The position numbers and the translations under genes were made by a program. Shown here one piece after another: positions 29,901 through 39,702 of a DNA stretch of 64,000 bases. This stretch comes from Tritrichomonas musculus (Eukaryota; Parabasalia; Tritrichomonadida; Tritrichomonadidae): contig JAPFFF010000018.1 in assembly GCA_039105265.1 (NCBI GenBank), forward strand, positions 930,001 to 994,000, read 5' to 3'. Below the pieces are notes generated by a model, which searched no databases, was not told where the DNA came from, and worked only from the letters and a program-made list of their open reading frames with translations. Each line of letters starts with the position of its first letter. Position 1 is the first letter of the stretch.

Positions 29901-31454
29901 TTTATGACATATATGAATATGTGTTAGCTTTTCTGCATCTTTAATAAACATAATATGAATAGTAAGATCTTTTGTGAATAATAATGCTGAATATGTTTGA
30001 TAATCTTTATTGAAAAACCATTGTTCTTGAATATCATATTGTTTAGTATCACTGTAATATTCATAAATATCAACATTAATCTTATGTTTTTGAGCTGATT
30101 CTTTCATTTCATCTAATGTTACTCCTTTAAATTGATCTAATATGAGTTGGCCTTTTTTAGGTATCTTAGTTGTATATTTAATGTTATGTTCTTCTAATAA
30201 TAGTTTCTTAGCAATATTAGTTCTACTTATTATATCATATTTTTTGGTATTAGTTAATTCTGAATATAAACAACAAACTAAGAATCTAAACCAACATAGG
30301 TTATCATCTTCATCATCAGCTATTATATAATTATTATTTGTTTTGAAAATTTGAGGTAGATCTTTAATATGGCCTGTTACTTTTCTTATTCTAGATATGG
30401 TAAAAGAAACAGAATTAACAATTGTTAGTTTCGTACTTGATGATGTAGTTTCATAACTATTTAATACTGTTTCAATATACATTTTACATTCTTCTAAATT
30501 TTGTTCATTATTGACTAATATTGGAATTGAAGATTTATAGTTCTTCAATCTTATTTCTCTAGCTTCATATTCATAAGTTTTTTTATATGCTTCAAAATTA
30601 AACGTACTTGTTTCAAAAACACTACTTAACTGAAAATGTATTTTAAAAGGTTTTATCTCTTCTTTGTATACTTTATATAATGATTCGTATATGTTATTAA
30701 GTGACTTTATATTATTAAAATAGTATGTAATTATTGGTTCTTTATTATCAATTCGTTCTTTAACAAAATCATTTTTATAAGTATATGTTTTTAATGTAGC
30801 AATAGCTCTATCTAAATCAAAAGGGTAATTAATAATGAGATATTCTTCACTTTTACTATCAAAATTGTGTATATGTTTCTCTAAATATTCATATAGTTCT
30901 TCATTTTCAGGTTCATAATATTCTTCTTTCTTAATATCTTGATTTAATTGTGAATCAGGTATAATAATCTTTTTATGCTTTTCATCTAATATAGGATGAT
31001 CTTTTTGATTAATTAAATCAATAGCTTCATTTAATGCATTTTTAGCTATTTGTATCTTGTTTGCTATTTCTTTTGCTTTATTTTGTTTTGCATTTATTTG
31101 TTCATTTAGTTTATCTAACTTATCACCTTCTTTGAATTGTTCTTTATTAAAGTTAGCAAAATAGTTATTATCTTGTTCTAATTGTTCTTGTTGTTCTCTT
31201 AATTTACGATTAATATATTGATTAATCTTTCTCATTTCAATTCTAGGTGCAGTTCGTCCTTCATTATTAATATAATCTGATTCATTTAAATAATCTCGTA
31301 ATACTGATCTATTACCTCTTGTATTTCCGCGTCCTTCATAAATAAATAAATTAGTATGTAATCTTCTATTTAATGTATTAATCATATTAACAACTTCATC
31401 ATTTGTAATATATCCGTTTTCTGTATTGAAATCGTTTAATGCTAATTGTGCCAT
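26901..31454 (-). CDS. Polinton protein-primed DNA polymerase B
   Basis: 1517 residues. The exonuclease motifs are ITYDFETME (about 588), FGFNSSRFDSNLF (about 684) and YNDNDVEMM (about 825). The polymerase motifs are A, GIDFNSLYPS (about 1055); B, KISMNGGYGYDG (about 1254); and C, EGDTDSAYF (about 1351). Between exo and pol lies an HNH-like zinc module (CYLCGEHF ... PTLDRIDNNIGH ... CLECN, about 935-975). The N-terminal 580 residues include DDNLCWFRFLVC (about 380) and, near 505-530, HIMFIK then a CHKC...H...HC finger. That module precedes the polymerase in many Polintons and looks OTU-protease-derived. It would replicate the element from its terminal repeats. Confidence 0.92.
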   Translation of the reverse strand: MAQLALNDFNTENGYITNDEVVNMINTLNRRLHTNLFIYEGRGNTRGNRSVLRDYLNESDYINNEGRTAPRIEMRKINQYINRKLREQQEQLEQDNNYFANFNKEQFKEGDKLDKLNEQINAKQNKAKEIANKIQIAKNALNEAIDLINQKDHPILDEKHKKIIIPDSQLNQDIKKEEYYEPENEELYEYLEKHIHNFDSKSEEYLIINYPFDLDRAIATLKTYTYKNDFVKERIDNKEPIITYYFNNIKSLNNIYESLYKVYKEEIKPFKIHFQLSSVFETSTFNFEAYKKTYEYEAREIRLKNYKSSIPILVNNEQNLEECKMYIETVLNSYETTSSSTKLTIVNSVSFTISRIRKVTGHIKDLPQIFKTNNNYIIADDEDDNLCWFRFLVCCLYSELTNTKKYDIISRTNIAKKLLLEEHNIKYTTKIPKKGQLILDQFKGVTLDEMKESAQKHKINVDIYEYYSDTKQYDIQEQWFFNKDYQTYSALLFTKDLTIHIMFIKDAEKLTHIHICHKCKSYVHYGNENLYRFEDHVKHCDSKFKKHFVPVKEALPYCPHILNNSVYEYCLAYDIEWKPNIYYITYDFETMEQIVNKEIGKSTTINSRLIPISVSSCVKSAKGLLTKNFSLRDSNEFIINWINWLFEQSLTVYKDKQQYSCVPENIDSNINVITVFGFNSSRFDSNLFKQYLNTEHWHIESNSIIGTLSSLKQFILVSSKYDTKLRFIDAQSFVAGGTLKQFGIDFGGLNNSNKGVFPYEAINSENYNEVLSKSEPFNYDDFYSYLNQKNPLTKEEYEEYVKDSKNYCDRWSYLLAYNDNDVEMMIKPIDNLIKMNAEYKVDLISNLSLSKCSACIKYALAYKDFDVNTNYDVINKENTFKPNMKWFRFKCDCYYKQDQKYNQTHKDNQRNLDKCISVSDYDEFMKMYKDSCCYLCGEHFTNENKPTLDRIDNNIGHELKNCRLACLECNKLHKREDEKITRLRIQLKKFCKLHHLPTLINDEQEYYSLRNNITGGLSNVQHRYNIKGETYINKFRYDSENNKVISYNTENIMTHVLGIDFNSLYPSSFSSTKHDFNKYHGGIMYMPGSFIKRIEVKDKQSKQRALDIITNKTRFQPNPKYLFKAEVKLVCPKNKINYFINFPPIFRNIMIKNEENVIGSYMYNYLEKHKLTSLNKEERKLTMLLDTYGQYMTFSNYYLWFLLDHGLVLEDVKSISLYEAHTGFNEFVTTFMKKRQDIISKKEKGNEKFYKISMNGGYGYDGINNEKFCKVKICDTNKAYQYIISQTYMNGSKLNDNLFIIQNQPKYYHCTTCLQESFFTLDNAKFWYLTFYYDFMNRCLDTNKFHFIEGDTDSAYFAISGDSTKDINQEFKYIIKDHDFYNKHIYKFMPNPNINTIEDEKKLLGCAIEKIGDNMIALAPKCYTIFNNNKQTKAIKIKGVSLKKNNIKYEDYNDILANQSIKIGKNINLQMKNNIMSKITVNKNALTASHTKMIVLENQACLPYIYGISANNYFVEF

Positions 31455-31496
31455 TTTGTATTTTTAGTATGAATAAAAAGAAAAAAAAACAATTTT

Positions 31497-31799
31497 ATAA
31501 AAAATAATAAAAATAAATAAAATAATATTTCTCATTTTATAAAAACACTTTTTTTCATTTCTCATTTTTTTTTACTAATATGAGATTTCAGCTACCAAAA
31601 ATGGATAGCATAATTGATATATCAACTTAATTTCTATAATTGATATCGAATCTGATTTTCATATATGAAAACATTACCTATATAATACAAATAATAACAC
31701 ATATGACACCTATGTACTTAATCTAAAGAAACATACATGATATTATATGTAACAGTAGTTTGTTCTTCTAGGGGTAATTAAGAACTCATATATACTACT
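31497..31799 (-). repeat. Polinton right terminal inverted repeat
   Basis: 303 bp, the reverse complement of 11223-11524 apart from one extra base in an A run. It contains the polymerase-side leader. Confidence 0.93.
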
Positions 31800-31805
31800 T
31801 GCGTC

Positions 31806-31893
31806 CACAATTAAGAAAGTATTTTTTGAATAAGCTCATAGAAATATTGAATGAGTTTTCACAATTTTAACTTTCCTAATAGTGGACACACTT
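31806..31893. mobile_element. Small mariner-like MITE, split by the Polinton
   Basis: The right part ends with ACTTTCCTAATAGTGGACAC then ACTT, followed by TA (31894-31895). Its inverted partner begins at 11214 (AAGTG, after TA at 11212-11213) and resumes after the Polinton with CCACAATTAAGAAAGT. The terminal repeats match over about 24 bp with three differences. The MITE is about 97 bp in total, and the Polinton landed inside its left terminal repeat. Confidence 0.65.
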
Positions 31894-31945
31894 TATTTCA
31901 GAGAAAAAAAAAAAAAAAAAATGGAAATGAGTTCATAATTAACAG

Positions 31946-34440
31946 TCAGATATCAATTCCAAATCCTTCATAAAACATCGATGAAAGTTCTGGTGGAAGT
32001 TTAACTTTTATTTTTTTGGTATCTGGTATATCTGTGGACAAAATATAATTATAGTTGAAATAATACAAATAGTTGATATTTCGGTAATATTCATATTTTT
32101 TGTTAAAAATTGATTCTGAATATAATTTTTCTTTCTTTATTATTTCAAGTATTTTGTTTTGCAATGATAACTTCATATCTTCATGTTTGGTGATTTCTTC
32201 CTTGATATTCATTAAGTCGAAACCACTCTTTTTGATAAGTGCAAGACACAGAAGACCGATTGATGGCTCAAAATTCAGATTCGATGATTTGATTAATAAT
32301 TCAATTGATTTGTTTATGTCATTATTGATCCTATCATCGTACATGTAAATGTTGGAGAGATTGTACATTGATACTTCATCATTTTTCTGACGAATTGCTT
32401 CTTTGAAATATTCAATCGACAATCCAAGATTTGGTCTGATTTCATCATAAAATCCATTCTTGTAAATCACACCAAGGTTGTTCTTGGCATAATTATCGTT
32501 GAGTGATGATCCCTCCTTATAATAATGAATGGCCCGTTCGATGTTTTGTCTGATATATTTCTCTTCGTGATACAAGAATCCGACCAAATAGTGCGCCAAC
32601 ATACATCTGTACTTTGAAGCCATCTCTAAATGGAATGCTCCTTTTTTCATGTATTTGTATTCGTATTCATTTAAATATATATGTCCAATAACAAAATGTG
32701 CATATTCATTATTTTGATTTGCAGCGAGTGTAAAATAATGAATAGCTTTGTTGATGTCACGTGAAATATATTTTCCTCCATAATAAATAAAACCAAGATA
32801 GGATTGAGCTTCAATGTCATTCTGATCTGATGAAATTTCAAAATAATGAATAAATTTATTTATGTTTGTAACAAAATAACTTTGTGGATAATGTTCTAAA
32901 CCAAGGTGAATTTGTGAAGTTAAGTGGTTTATATTGAAATATTCTGAATACATGTGGATGTATTTGATCAAATATGAAAATTCGTTTTCTTGTTTGTAAA
33001 AGAGTTCCAGGTATCGTTCGTATTTAGGATTGTCGTTTTCATAAATAAGCATCCAATATTGGAAATTTTCTCTTTTCAGATCATTTTGTAAAAATGTTTC
33101 TTTTATTGAAATTTTATCGATGAAGTTTTCATAAAATGAATCAATCAGCATAGTGATTTTTGGTCTTGTCGTCGGCTCTTCGTTCTTGCATTCTTTGAAA
33201 ATGTCCTTTAAAATTGATTTCAAATCAAAAGATTCTTCAAATTGAAAAATTGTTTGTTCCATTTGAGAATCTTGTTTTGAAAAAATGAATTCAAAAAGTT
33301 GCCCTAATGAGTAAACGTCTTCCTCAAACGTATATTCTTTGATGGTGCCGTCTCTGATTTCTGGTGGATGAAAATTGGATCCAAAATCAATTGTTGTTTC
33401 TTCCGTGATTTCTTGTTCTTCTTCTCCAATCATTCGATCAAAATCGATAAGAAACAGTCTTTTATATCTGTCAACAATGAAATTATCTGGTTTCATGTCT
33501 CTATAAATCAGCTTATTGTTCTGCAAATATCCAATGATAACCATCATTTGAAAGATTAAATTTACTTTGTCTTCAAAAAAATGTGTTTCCTTGATCATTT
33601 TATCTAATCTTTGGCCTCTTATGTATTCAATAACCATGCACTTTTCATTATTGATTATGCTTTCTCCATAAAAACGTGGTAATGAAGGGTGCCTGATTCT
33701 TTCATAGTTCTTTATTTCTCGATCATATAATTGCTTGCCTTTCTCATCTTTTAGGTAAAGAGTTTTGATTGCAAATAATTGACCTAATTCAATATGGTAA
33801 ATTAAACGGACATATAATCTACATCCAACTCCCAAATGTTGCAAAAATAAGATTTTTTTCTGGCTGTAAAAATTTTTCTGGGATTTGAAAATTTTCAATT
33901 TTTGACTCTTCAAGTTTTTCATAACTTTTATTGATTAGATATGTCGAGAAACTTGGTATGAGGAATTTCATAATTTCTTCACATTCTGTATTTCTTGTAT
34001 CAAATTGGCTGGAAAACTCTTGAATTGTCCGTAAATAATTGTTTATATCAAAATCATTAAGAGTAGCATTAAAGTTGGTTTGCAAGTCTTTTGGTAAATC
34101 TTCTTTCATAACTGATTCACATACAGGAATTATTATCATATTTGTTTCTTCTTTGAAAATAGACGATATTTCGTTGATATTTGTTGGGTTGATAAAAAGT
34201 ATCGTTTTATCAAATAAAATTACAAAATATGAATCATCTAATTCATCTATTTTGTCAATTACTACGATTTTTGATTCTTTCGTTGGATATTTTGTCTCTT
34301 TTTCTTCATTTTTAATTTCTGTAATTTCACTTTCGAGATAGCACTTGAATTGGTACAAAGACTTCATTTAGAGATTTATTTCCTATGGAAACCTTCTTTT
34401 GGTTGAATTTTTCTTTGAAATATTGGAGTTTTTGGAGCAT
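31946..34440 (-). pseudogene. Kinase-Sel1 repeat gene, copy 2, frameshifted
   Basis: This is a close duplicate of 1-2713. The start equivalent to copy 1 is the ATG at 34440. The frame shifts near 34350 (one extra base in an A run relative to copy 1) and again near 33860, so the N-terminal part (33819-34367) and the kinase-Sel1 part (31946-33922) lie in different frames. The kinase part keeps AIK, YRDMKPDN, DFD and the Sel1 solenoid, and gives the C-terminus that copy 1 lacks in this window (ending PELSSMFYEGFGIDI). It has one unit of the 108-bp Sel1 type that copy 1 carries nine times. It is probably non-functional as a full-length protein. A shorter kinase-Sel1 product from the 33922 frame is possible but has lost part of the glycine loop consensus (GVGCRLYVRL). 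Confidence 0.8.
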
Positions 34441-35607
34441 TTGTAAAATGTAAAATAAATTTGGTCCATTAAAAAGCAAGACAGAATAACAAAAATATGA
34501 AAATTTTTAAATAATTGATATGTTTTTCTTTTTTGTTTTTTGATGATTCATTTATTTCAATGTTCATCTAGATCATTTTTGCAAAAATTTTATAATTTTC
34601 AATACTTCCTCTGAGAAACAGGAAATCTGCTTCTCCGATTAGATTATTGTTGAATTAAAAAAGTTTTAAAAGGTATTAAAGTTTATTCTGCTCTTATTTT
34701 ATATTGAAATATATATTTGTTAAATAATATTATTTAGCAAAACTATTCAAATACAAGTTTATTCCGTATTTTCAAGAAAATAATCTTTTTATTACTTAAA
34801 AAATAGCAGAATAATTGATAATTGCGTTTATCCCAATTTAAATCAAATTGAAAATATCGATTATTTTCAATATTTTAAACAAATACTTATTTTACACATT
34901 ATAAGCAACCATAAAAAACTTCATTCTGTTTTGAATTATAGTAAAAAAGAAGGAGAAAAAAATGATCAATCTTTTTCCAAACTCTTTCGACGAGATTCTG
35001 TTGAATATTTCGTTATATATGTAATTTAAACATGTCTTTCAATTTAAAAAGGACAAATAAATACAATATCCATTTGTTGATAGATAATCTTTTAAAATGA
35101 ATCCAATCTTAGTTTTTTGAGCAGATATAGATATTCTGCTAATAATAATCATGAGAAATTTAAGAAATAGGGTAAATAAAATCACATTTTTGAGGAATCT
35201 GTAAGAACAAAGATAAGCATAAGTATTTTGTTTGCTTTATTTCTTATATTTAGGAATCATATAAGTGAAGAAGCAACATTAATAGTGAAAATACCGATTA
35301 CGCAGTAAAATTTGTGCATAAGTCATGATTCATATAAGAAAGATTATTAAGTAAAAATAATGATTGTCATTAAGATTTTTTGATATGATTTTAGTTAAAA
35401 TTGATCTTATATTGTTTCTGTGTTTGTCTTCAGAAAAATTTAATATTTTTTATTTTTTAGTATTATGATTTTAATCATGTTATTTAAAATAAAAGTAAAT
35501 AATAAAAATTTAATGATAATCGAATAAAAGAGATATCTTTTATATTAAAATCAATCTAAATAGTATGAAAAAAAAAATCACCTTAAAATTGACCATTTGG
35601 TGATATA
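34441..35607. other. Duplicated flank, then AT-rich spacer
   Basis: 34441-34923 repeats 2714-3199 (upstream flank of the kinase-Sel1 gene). 34924-35607 is AT-rich with no gene pattern. Just before the next gene, TTGACC occurs at 35589-35594. Confidence 0.7.
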
Positions 35608-37017
35608 ATGACAGAATCCGAATATCAAGGACCGACTCCAGCTGAAAAACTTCGTGAAGCAAATTCTAAGCGTTTTATTAACTTTTTTTCTAAAGGAAAT
35701 TTTTCAGAAGCTAACTTTGGGCAAATCAAAGAAAAGCTTGATTCTGTTGTTTTACGTCCCATTGAACTTATTTCATCTATGATTGATGGAAATGAAAATA
35801 TTTCTATTTCTGATATTGAATCAATTACATTTAAACCTCTTCGAGATTTAGCCAAACAGATTTATTTGAAAAAAGAAAAAGGAGAAAACTCAAATGAAGA
35901 AATCGAAGCGAAGAATCAATCTCTATCATCAGAACTTAACGAATTAAAGAAATCTAATGAAAAAGCGAATTCAATTTTAGAGTCTCTCCTTGATAATTTA
36001 TTTTTACAAAGTAAAAGCAGTCCTAATGCGAAAGTTCAAGGTTTATCAGGTGCCATTAAATCGACAGATATTACTGAGCAGCCAAAATTGCTTGAAATGA
36101 TTATTTCAACTTTAAATCTTGATATCCAAAAAAGAATGTCCAATGAATCTAGTCATCAAAAAAATGTTAAAAATCAAGAAAGGCTTATTGCTCAGTTAAA
36201 AAATTCAAATGCGCAACTACAATCAGATATTGAACTTGTCAAAAAAAGGTATGAAGAAAAACTATCTGAAGCAAAAGATGATTATGAAAGGCAGTTGCAG
36301 GTTATAACAATTAAAAATGAGCAAGTTGAAGGAATCAATAACCTTCGTGAAGAGCTTCAATCAGCGAAAAAAGAAATGATGAATACAATAATTCAATATA
36401 GTCCAAAATCACCTAAAACGAATCCACTACTAAAAGAAAATACTAATGAATCAGCAGAGCATGAAATGAATGAAAAATTAGATACGATGCTAGCAAAGTT
36501 AAATGAATCAAGTAGAAAGAATGAACTATTTGAAGAATGTTTACGAGAACTCCAAAATGCTCTTTCACTTATTGATGGTGAAGGAATTAATACTTCTCCT
36601 GATTTTGCTGAAAGAACAAAAACGATTGTAAGAAGATTAAATAATATTGAAAAAGCATCAGTAATAAATGATTCAGATATACAAAAAATCTACTCCGAAA
36701 TTACAAATGATTCTGCTAATTCAAGCGATAAAGTTCAGTTCTATGAAAATAAACTAAAAGAAATGATCGAAATGAGTGAAAAATGTATTAGGCAAAAAGA
36801 TAGAGCAGAAGAAAAAGTTGTAAAGTTGAGAGAACAAATTGAAACGTTAACTTCGCAAAAGGAAAAGGTTTTGGAGATAATCAGCCAAGTAGAGAAGAAT
36901 GTTCTAGAAATTGAAAATATGCTCAATATAAATATATCAGATGATGATAACGAGTTGGCGAAAAGGATTGTAAGAATTAAAGATGAAGTTGGTACACATT
37001 TAAATAAATCTGAATGA
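35608..37017 (+). CDS. Long coiled-coil protein
   Basis: 469 residues from ATG. The N-terminal ~100 residues are globular-looking (RFINFFSKGNFSEANFG). From about 95 to the end it is mostly charged helix with heptads (for example 185-265 and 375-450), broken by a Ser/Pro linker near 275-290 (YSPKSPKTNPL). No motor, kinase or membrane motif is visible. Such proteins are usually cytoskeletal or vesicle-tethering components; the specific role is unknown. The frame is intact and the composition matches other host genes here. It converges with the permease at 37165. Confidence 0.75.
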   Translation: MTESEYQGPTPAEKLREANSKRFINFFSKGNFSEANFGQIKEKLDSVVLRPIELISSMIDGNENISISDIESITFKPLRDLAKQIYLKKEKGENSNEEIEAKNQSLSSELNELKKSNEKANSILESLLDNLFLQSKSSPNAKVQGLSGAIKSTDITEQPKLLEMIISTLNLDIQKRMSNESSHQKNVKNQERLIAQLKNSNAQLQSDIELVKKRYEEKLSEAKDDYERQLQVITIKNEQVEGINNLREELQSAKKEMMNTIIQYSPKSPKTNPLLKENTNESAEHEMNEKLDTMLAKLNESSRKNELFEECLRELQNALSLIDGEGINTSPDFAERTKTIVRRLNNIEKASVINDSDIQKIYSEITNDSANSSDKVQFYENKLKEMIEMSEKCIRQKDRAEEKVVKLREQIETLTSQKEKVLEIISQVEKNVLEIENMLNINISDDDNELAKRIVRIKDEVGTHLNKSE

Positions 37018-37164
37018 TTATTAGCATTCCCAACATCTTAGTTAATTAATGTATGTTATTATTTAGTAAATATGTTTTTATAAAAAAAAAAAATTATATG
37101 AACAAATAAGTTATCAAAAATTTACATCAAAATACAATTTTTATTATAAGTGAATTCGCCAATT

Positions 37165-38619
37165 TCACCAAATTTTTAGTGCTTCATAATACAAAACGAG
37201 TATGCTCATTGGGATTCCGATTACTAATAGCAAAACGCAGATAATGCCCCAGAATGGTTTCGTAAATCGATAAAGTTTTAAGTAAAAAAACGATGGAAGA
37301 ATAAATACAAGTATTAAAAAGGCGATTTGTGCAATAAAATCCAGAAACTGGGTTGCCTTGTCGTTCATGAAATTAATTCCTATACTGAACAAAATAACAA
37401 CAATTCCTGAAATAAGAAGTGGAGGAGTATCATCATTTCTGCGTTCAATTACTAGCGAGGAAACTTGAGTTGCTAGAAAATAAGTGTAAAATATATTTGT
37501 TGTTATTGTAACTATATAAGAAGCGATTTGGCCAACAATTGCCTCAGTATGGCTTTTTGGGAAGTTGAAAAATACGTTTTCATTTTCAAGATCAGAAATT
37601 TCTTGCCCAAGGACAATGGAGAAAATATTATAAGGCCTATTTTTGAAAACTGGTGAATTTTGAGAAGGTTCTCCTGGCTTCATCATACTTGTAACTATAA
37701 TCACGTCATGAAAATGGACTTGTATTATAAAGTATGATATAAGTCCAATTCCATAATAAATTATAATTGAAACTATGTTTACAATCCAAGTACTTGATAA
37801 GCAGCGAAAAACTGTAGGGTTTCGCATTTCTGAAAAAACCATGTCAAGAATTGGATGCATATAAAAAGCGGTCATTACTGATCCAACGCAATAAAAAAGT
37901 CCAGATGGATCTTTTGAAAAAAGATTAGTAAAAGGAAGGTATGGAATATCTTCACCATCTATTTTGCCAAATGTATCAACTACGATATGAAATTTGAATT
38001 CGTTCAAAGTTCGAACTAACAAAATTATTAGGCATATTACGGATACAACTATAGCAATATTTCCAATATATGCAACCCATGTTAATGAAATAAATTTGTG
38101 AGCAAAAAGGCATGGGACTACAGTTAACGCGTTGATTATGTAAGAAAGAAACCATTTATTTGTTAAAAATGATGGGCAACTTGGCCAAACAGTTCTTAAA
38201 AAAGTTGAAAAGTTGTTGTGAATTTCGAAACAATACCAAACTACGTATGTTAAATATGAAATAATATTTAAAAGTATTGGAATAAAATTTAAAGCTTTTG
38301 AACCAAAAACGCATGTCCAAACATCTGGATAGTTGTATGCAGTTCCATAAAACCAGCAGCGTGTAAAATTATGAATTGAAAGTTGAACAAGTAGCATAAC
38401 AGTAACAGATACTAATAAGCCTTCAATAATTCCGCATTTAAACAAATCTTGATAAAAGAAAAATGAATCTGTATCAAGTGTCATCTTGAGGAGTAACATT
38501 ATTGCGGAAAATAATGATATTTGATTAGATGATTGATCACTTGGAAATAGAACAAAGTTTATGTTCTGAGGTCGTGCACGAAAACGGTATTTTTCCACTT
38601 TTAAATCGCCTCCAATCAT
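37165..38619 (-). CDS. Amino-acid/auxin permease family (AAAP) transporter
   Basis: 484 residues with ten to eleven hydrophobic membrane segments separated by short loops. The first half shows an amphipathic lead-in, then helices such as GLLVSVTVMLLVQLSI, ILLNIISYLTYVVWY and IAIVVSVICLIILLV. The second half has FYCVGSVMTAFYMHPIL, which resembles the AAAP sixth-helix region, and ends in two helices after a polar loop with RNDD. The family exchanges or imports amino acids at plasma or lysosomal membranes and is expanded in trichomonads, which scavenge amino acids. Substrate unknown. The start is ATG at 38619; the frame is intact. Confidence 0.75.
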   Translation of the reverse strand: MIGGDLKVEKYRFRARPQNINFVLFPSDQSSNQISLFSAIMLLLKMTLDTDSFFFYQDLFKCGIIEGLLVSVTVMLLVQLSIHNFTRCWFYGTAYNYPDVWTCVFGSKALNFIPILLNIISYLTYVVWYCFEIHNNFSTFLRTVWPSCPSFLTNKWFLSYIINALTVVPCLFAHKFISLTWVAYIGNIAIVVSVICLIILLVRTLNEFKFHIVVDTFGKIDGEDIPYLPFTNLFSKDPSGLFYCVGSVMTAFYMHPILDMVFSEMRNPTVFRCLSSTWIVNIVSIIIYYGIGLISYFIIQVHFHDVIIVTSMMKPGEPSQNSPVFKNRPYNIFSIVLGQEISDLENENVFFNFPKSHTEAIVGQIASYIVTITTNIFYTYFLATQVSSLVIERRNDDTPPLLISGIVVILFSIGINFMNDKATQFLDFIAQIAFLILVFILPSFFYLKLYRFTKPFWGIICVLLLVIGIPMSILVLYYEALKIW

Positions 38620-39140
38620 TAAGTGTTGATGTATTAATTTTGAGAGAATTCGTTTTTTGAAAGATGGGTTAATTGAATTAATTCAAAACATACAAAATTT
38701 GTAATGTGAAAAAAAATTATATATATGAATTTTTGTAGTTTATTGATTATTATTTGAAAATAATAACTTAAAAAAAAAAATCTTTATTTGAATTATTCAA
38801 ATTGAATATCCATTATTTTTTTAAATATTTGTTCTATCTTTTTATAAAATCATTTATAAATCAAAATTATTTATTATAGTATTTCGGTAATAATATTATT
38901 TATATAAGTATGAAAAGCATTACGAATAAATTGAAATATAATACGATATACTATTAGAAAATATTCTATCCTAACAAAAAATTCTGATAAAGATAAAAAA
39001 ATTGTAAAGTTGTTTCACTTTTGTATCAAAAAAATCCACTTTTTGTAATAAATAGAATTTTTATAATATTTCAACAGCATGCTACTAAAGTTGTAATAAT
39101 TTCATGTGTGGTATAAATCTAAAGACTAATAGAGGTGTTA
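38620..39140. other. AT-rich spacer, nothing recognised
   Basis: No coding pattern or transposon end was found between the permease start and the transposase remnant. Confidence 0.5.
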
Positions 39141-39179
39141 AATGAAGATATTTAATTTTATGTTTTTATACAAAGAGCA

Positions 39180-39515
39180 GATTGGGTCAAAGAGGAAAAC
39201 AACTTTCTTATTGAACTCATGAATGATGAAATTCAAAAAACAATTTTTGCTAGATTGTTACAGTGCGCATAACACGAAAGAAGAAAAGCAATTAGCAATA
39301 ATATACAACATTGAGTTGATTTTCATTCCTGAAAATGGCACAGATCTTTATCAGCCATTATACAAGTACATCTTTGGAATGGCCAAGTCAAAATTGCGGT
39401 CATTTCAAAATGTAGTATTTACTCAAGAAAAGACAGGTATGCAATAATTAAATTTTTTATAAAAGCATGGTCAGGAGTTACTATAGAGCACCTCAAACCT
39501 GCTGAAATATCCCAA
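39180..39515 (+). pseudogene. DDE transposase C-terminal remnant (DDE_1/pogo-like)
   Basis: Three overlapping frames together read like the end of a DDE superfamily endonuclease: DWVKEENNFLIELM at about 39183-39225, then FLLDCYSAHNTKEEKQL and IELIFIPENGTDLYQPLYK in the 39223-39447 frame, then IIKFFIKAWSGVTIEHL after 39445. LLDCYSAH supplies the second-Asp strand, and 'PxNGTDLYQPL' is the usual lead to the last catalytic residue. The N-terminal DNA-binding part is missing and frames are broken, so it is dead. Confidence 0.7.
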
Positions 39516-39702
39516 TACTTATTGAAGATTTTATTCTTTATTCAATATTCCCCCAATACTTGAAATGATACTTAATTATATATATACATATAAAACCAAA
39601 TAAGCATATTTAATGTTTTTGTCAACAAATTCTTTGTTTATTAATAAAAATATTATAAAATCTCTTTTCATCAAAGTGATATGTTATGTAAAAAATTATT
39701 TT

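Larger units (their letters stand above)
11223..31799. mobile_element. Polinton/Maverick element
   Basis: 20,577 bp bounded by long inverted terminal repeats starting AGTAGTATATATGAG and by a 6-bp target duplication TGCGTC (11217-11222 and 31800-31805), as Polintons make. It carries a protein-primed DNA polymerase B, a retrovirus-like integrase, an FtsK/HerA-type packaging ATPase, a probable double jelly-roll major capsid protein, fibre-like proteins and several small unknown proteins. The near-identical terminal repeats indicate a young insertion. It looks close to whole; the one obvious interruption is a 1.9-kb DNA transposon inserted in the fibre region. I did not recognise the adenovirus-type cysteine protease that many Polintons have. 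Confidence 0.93.
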
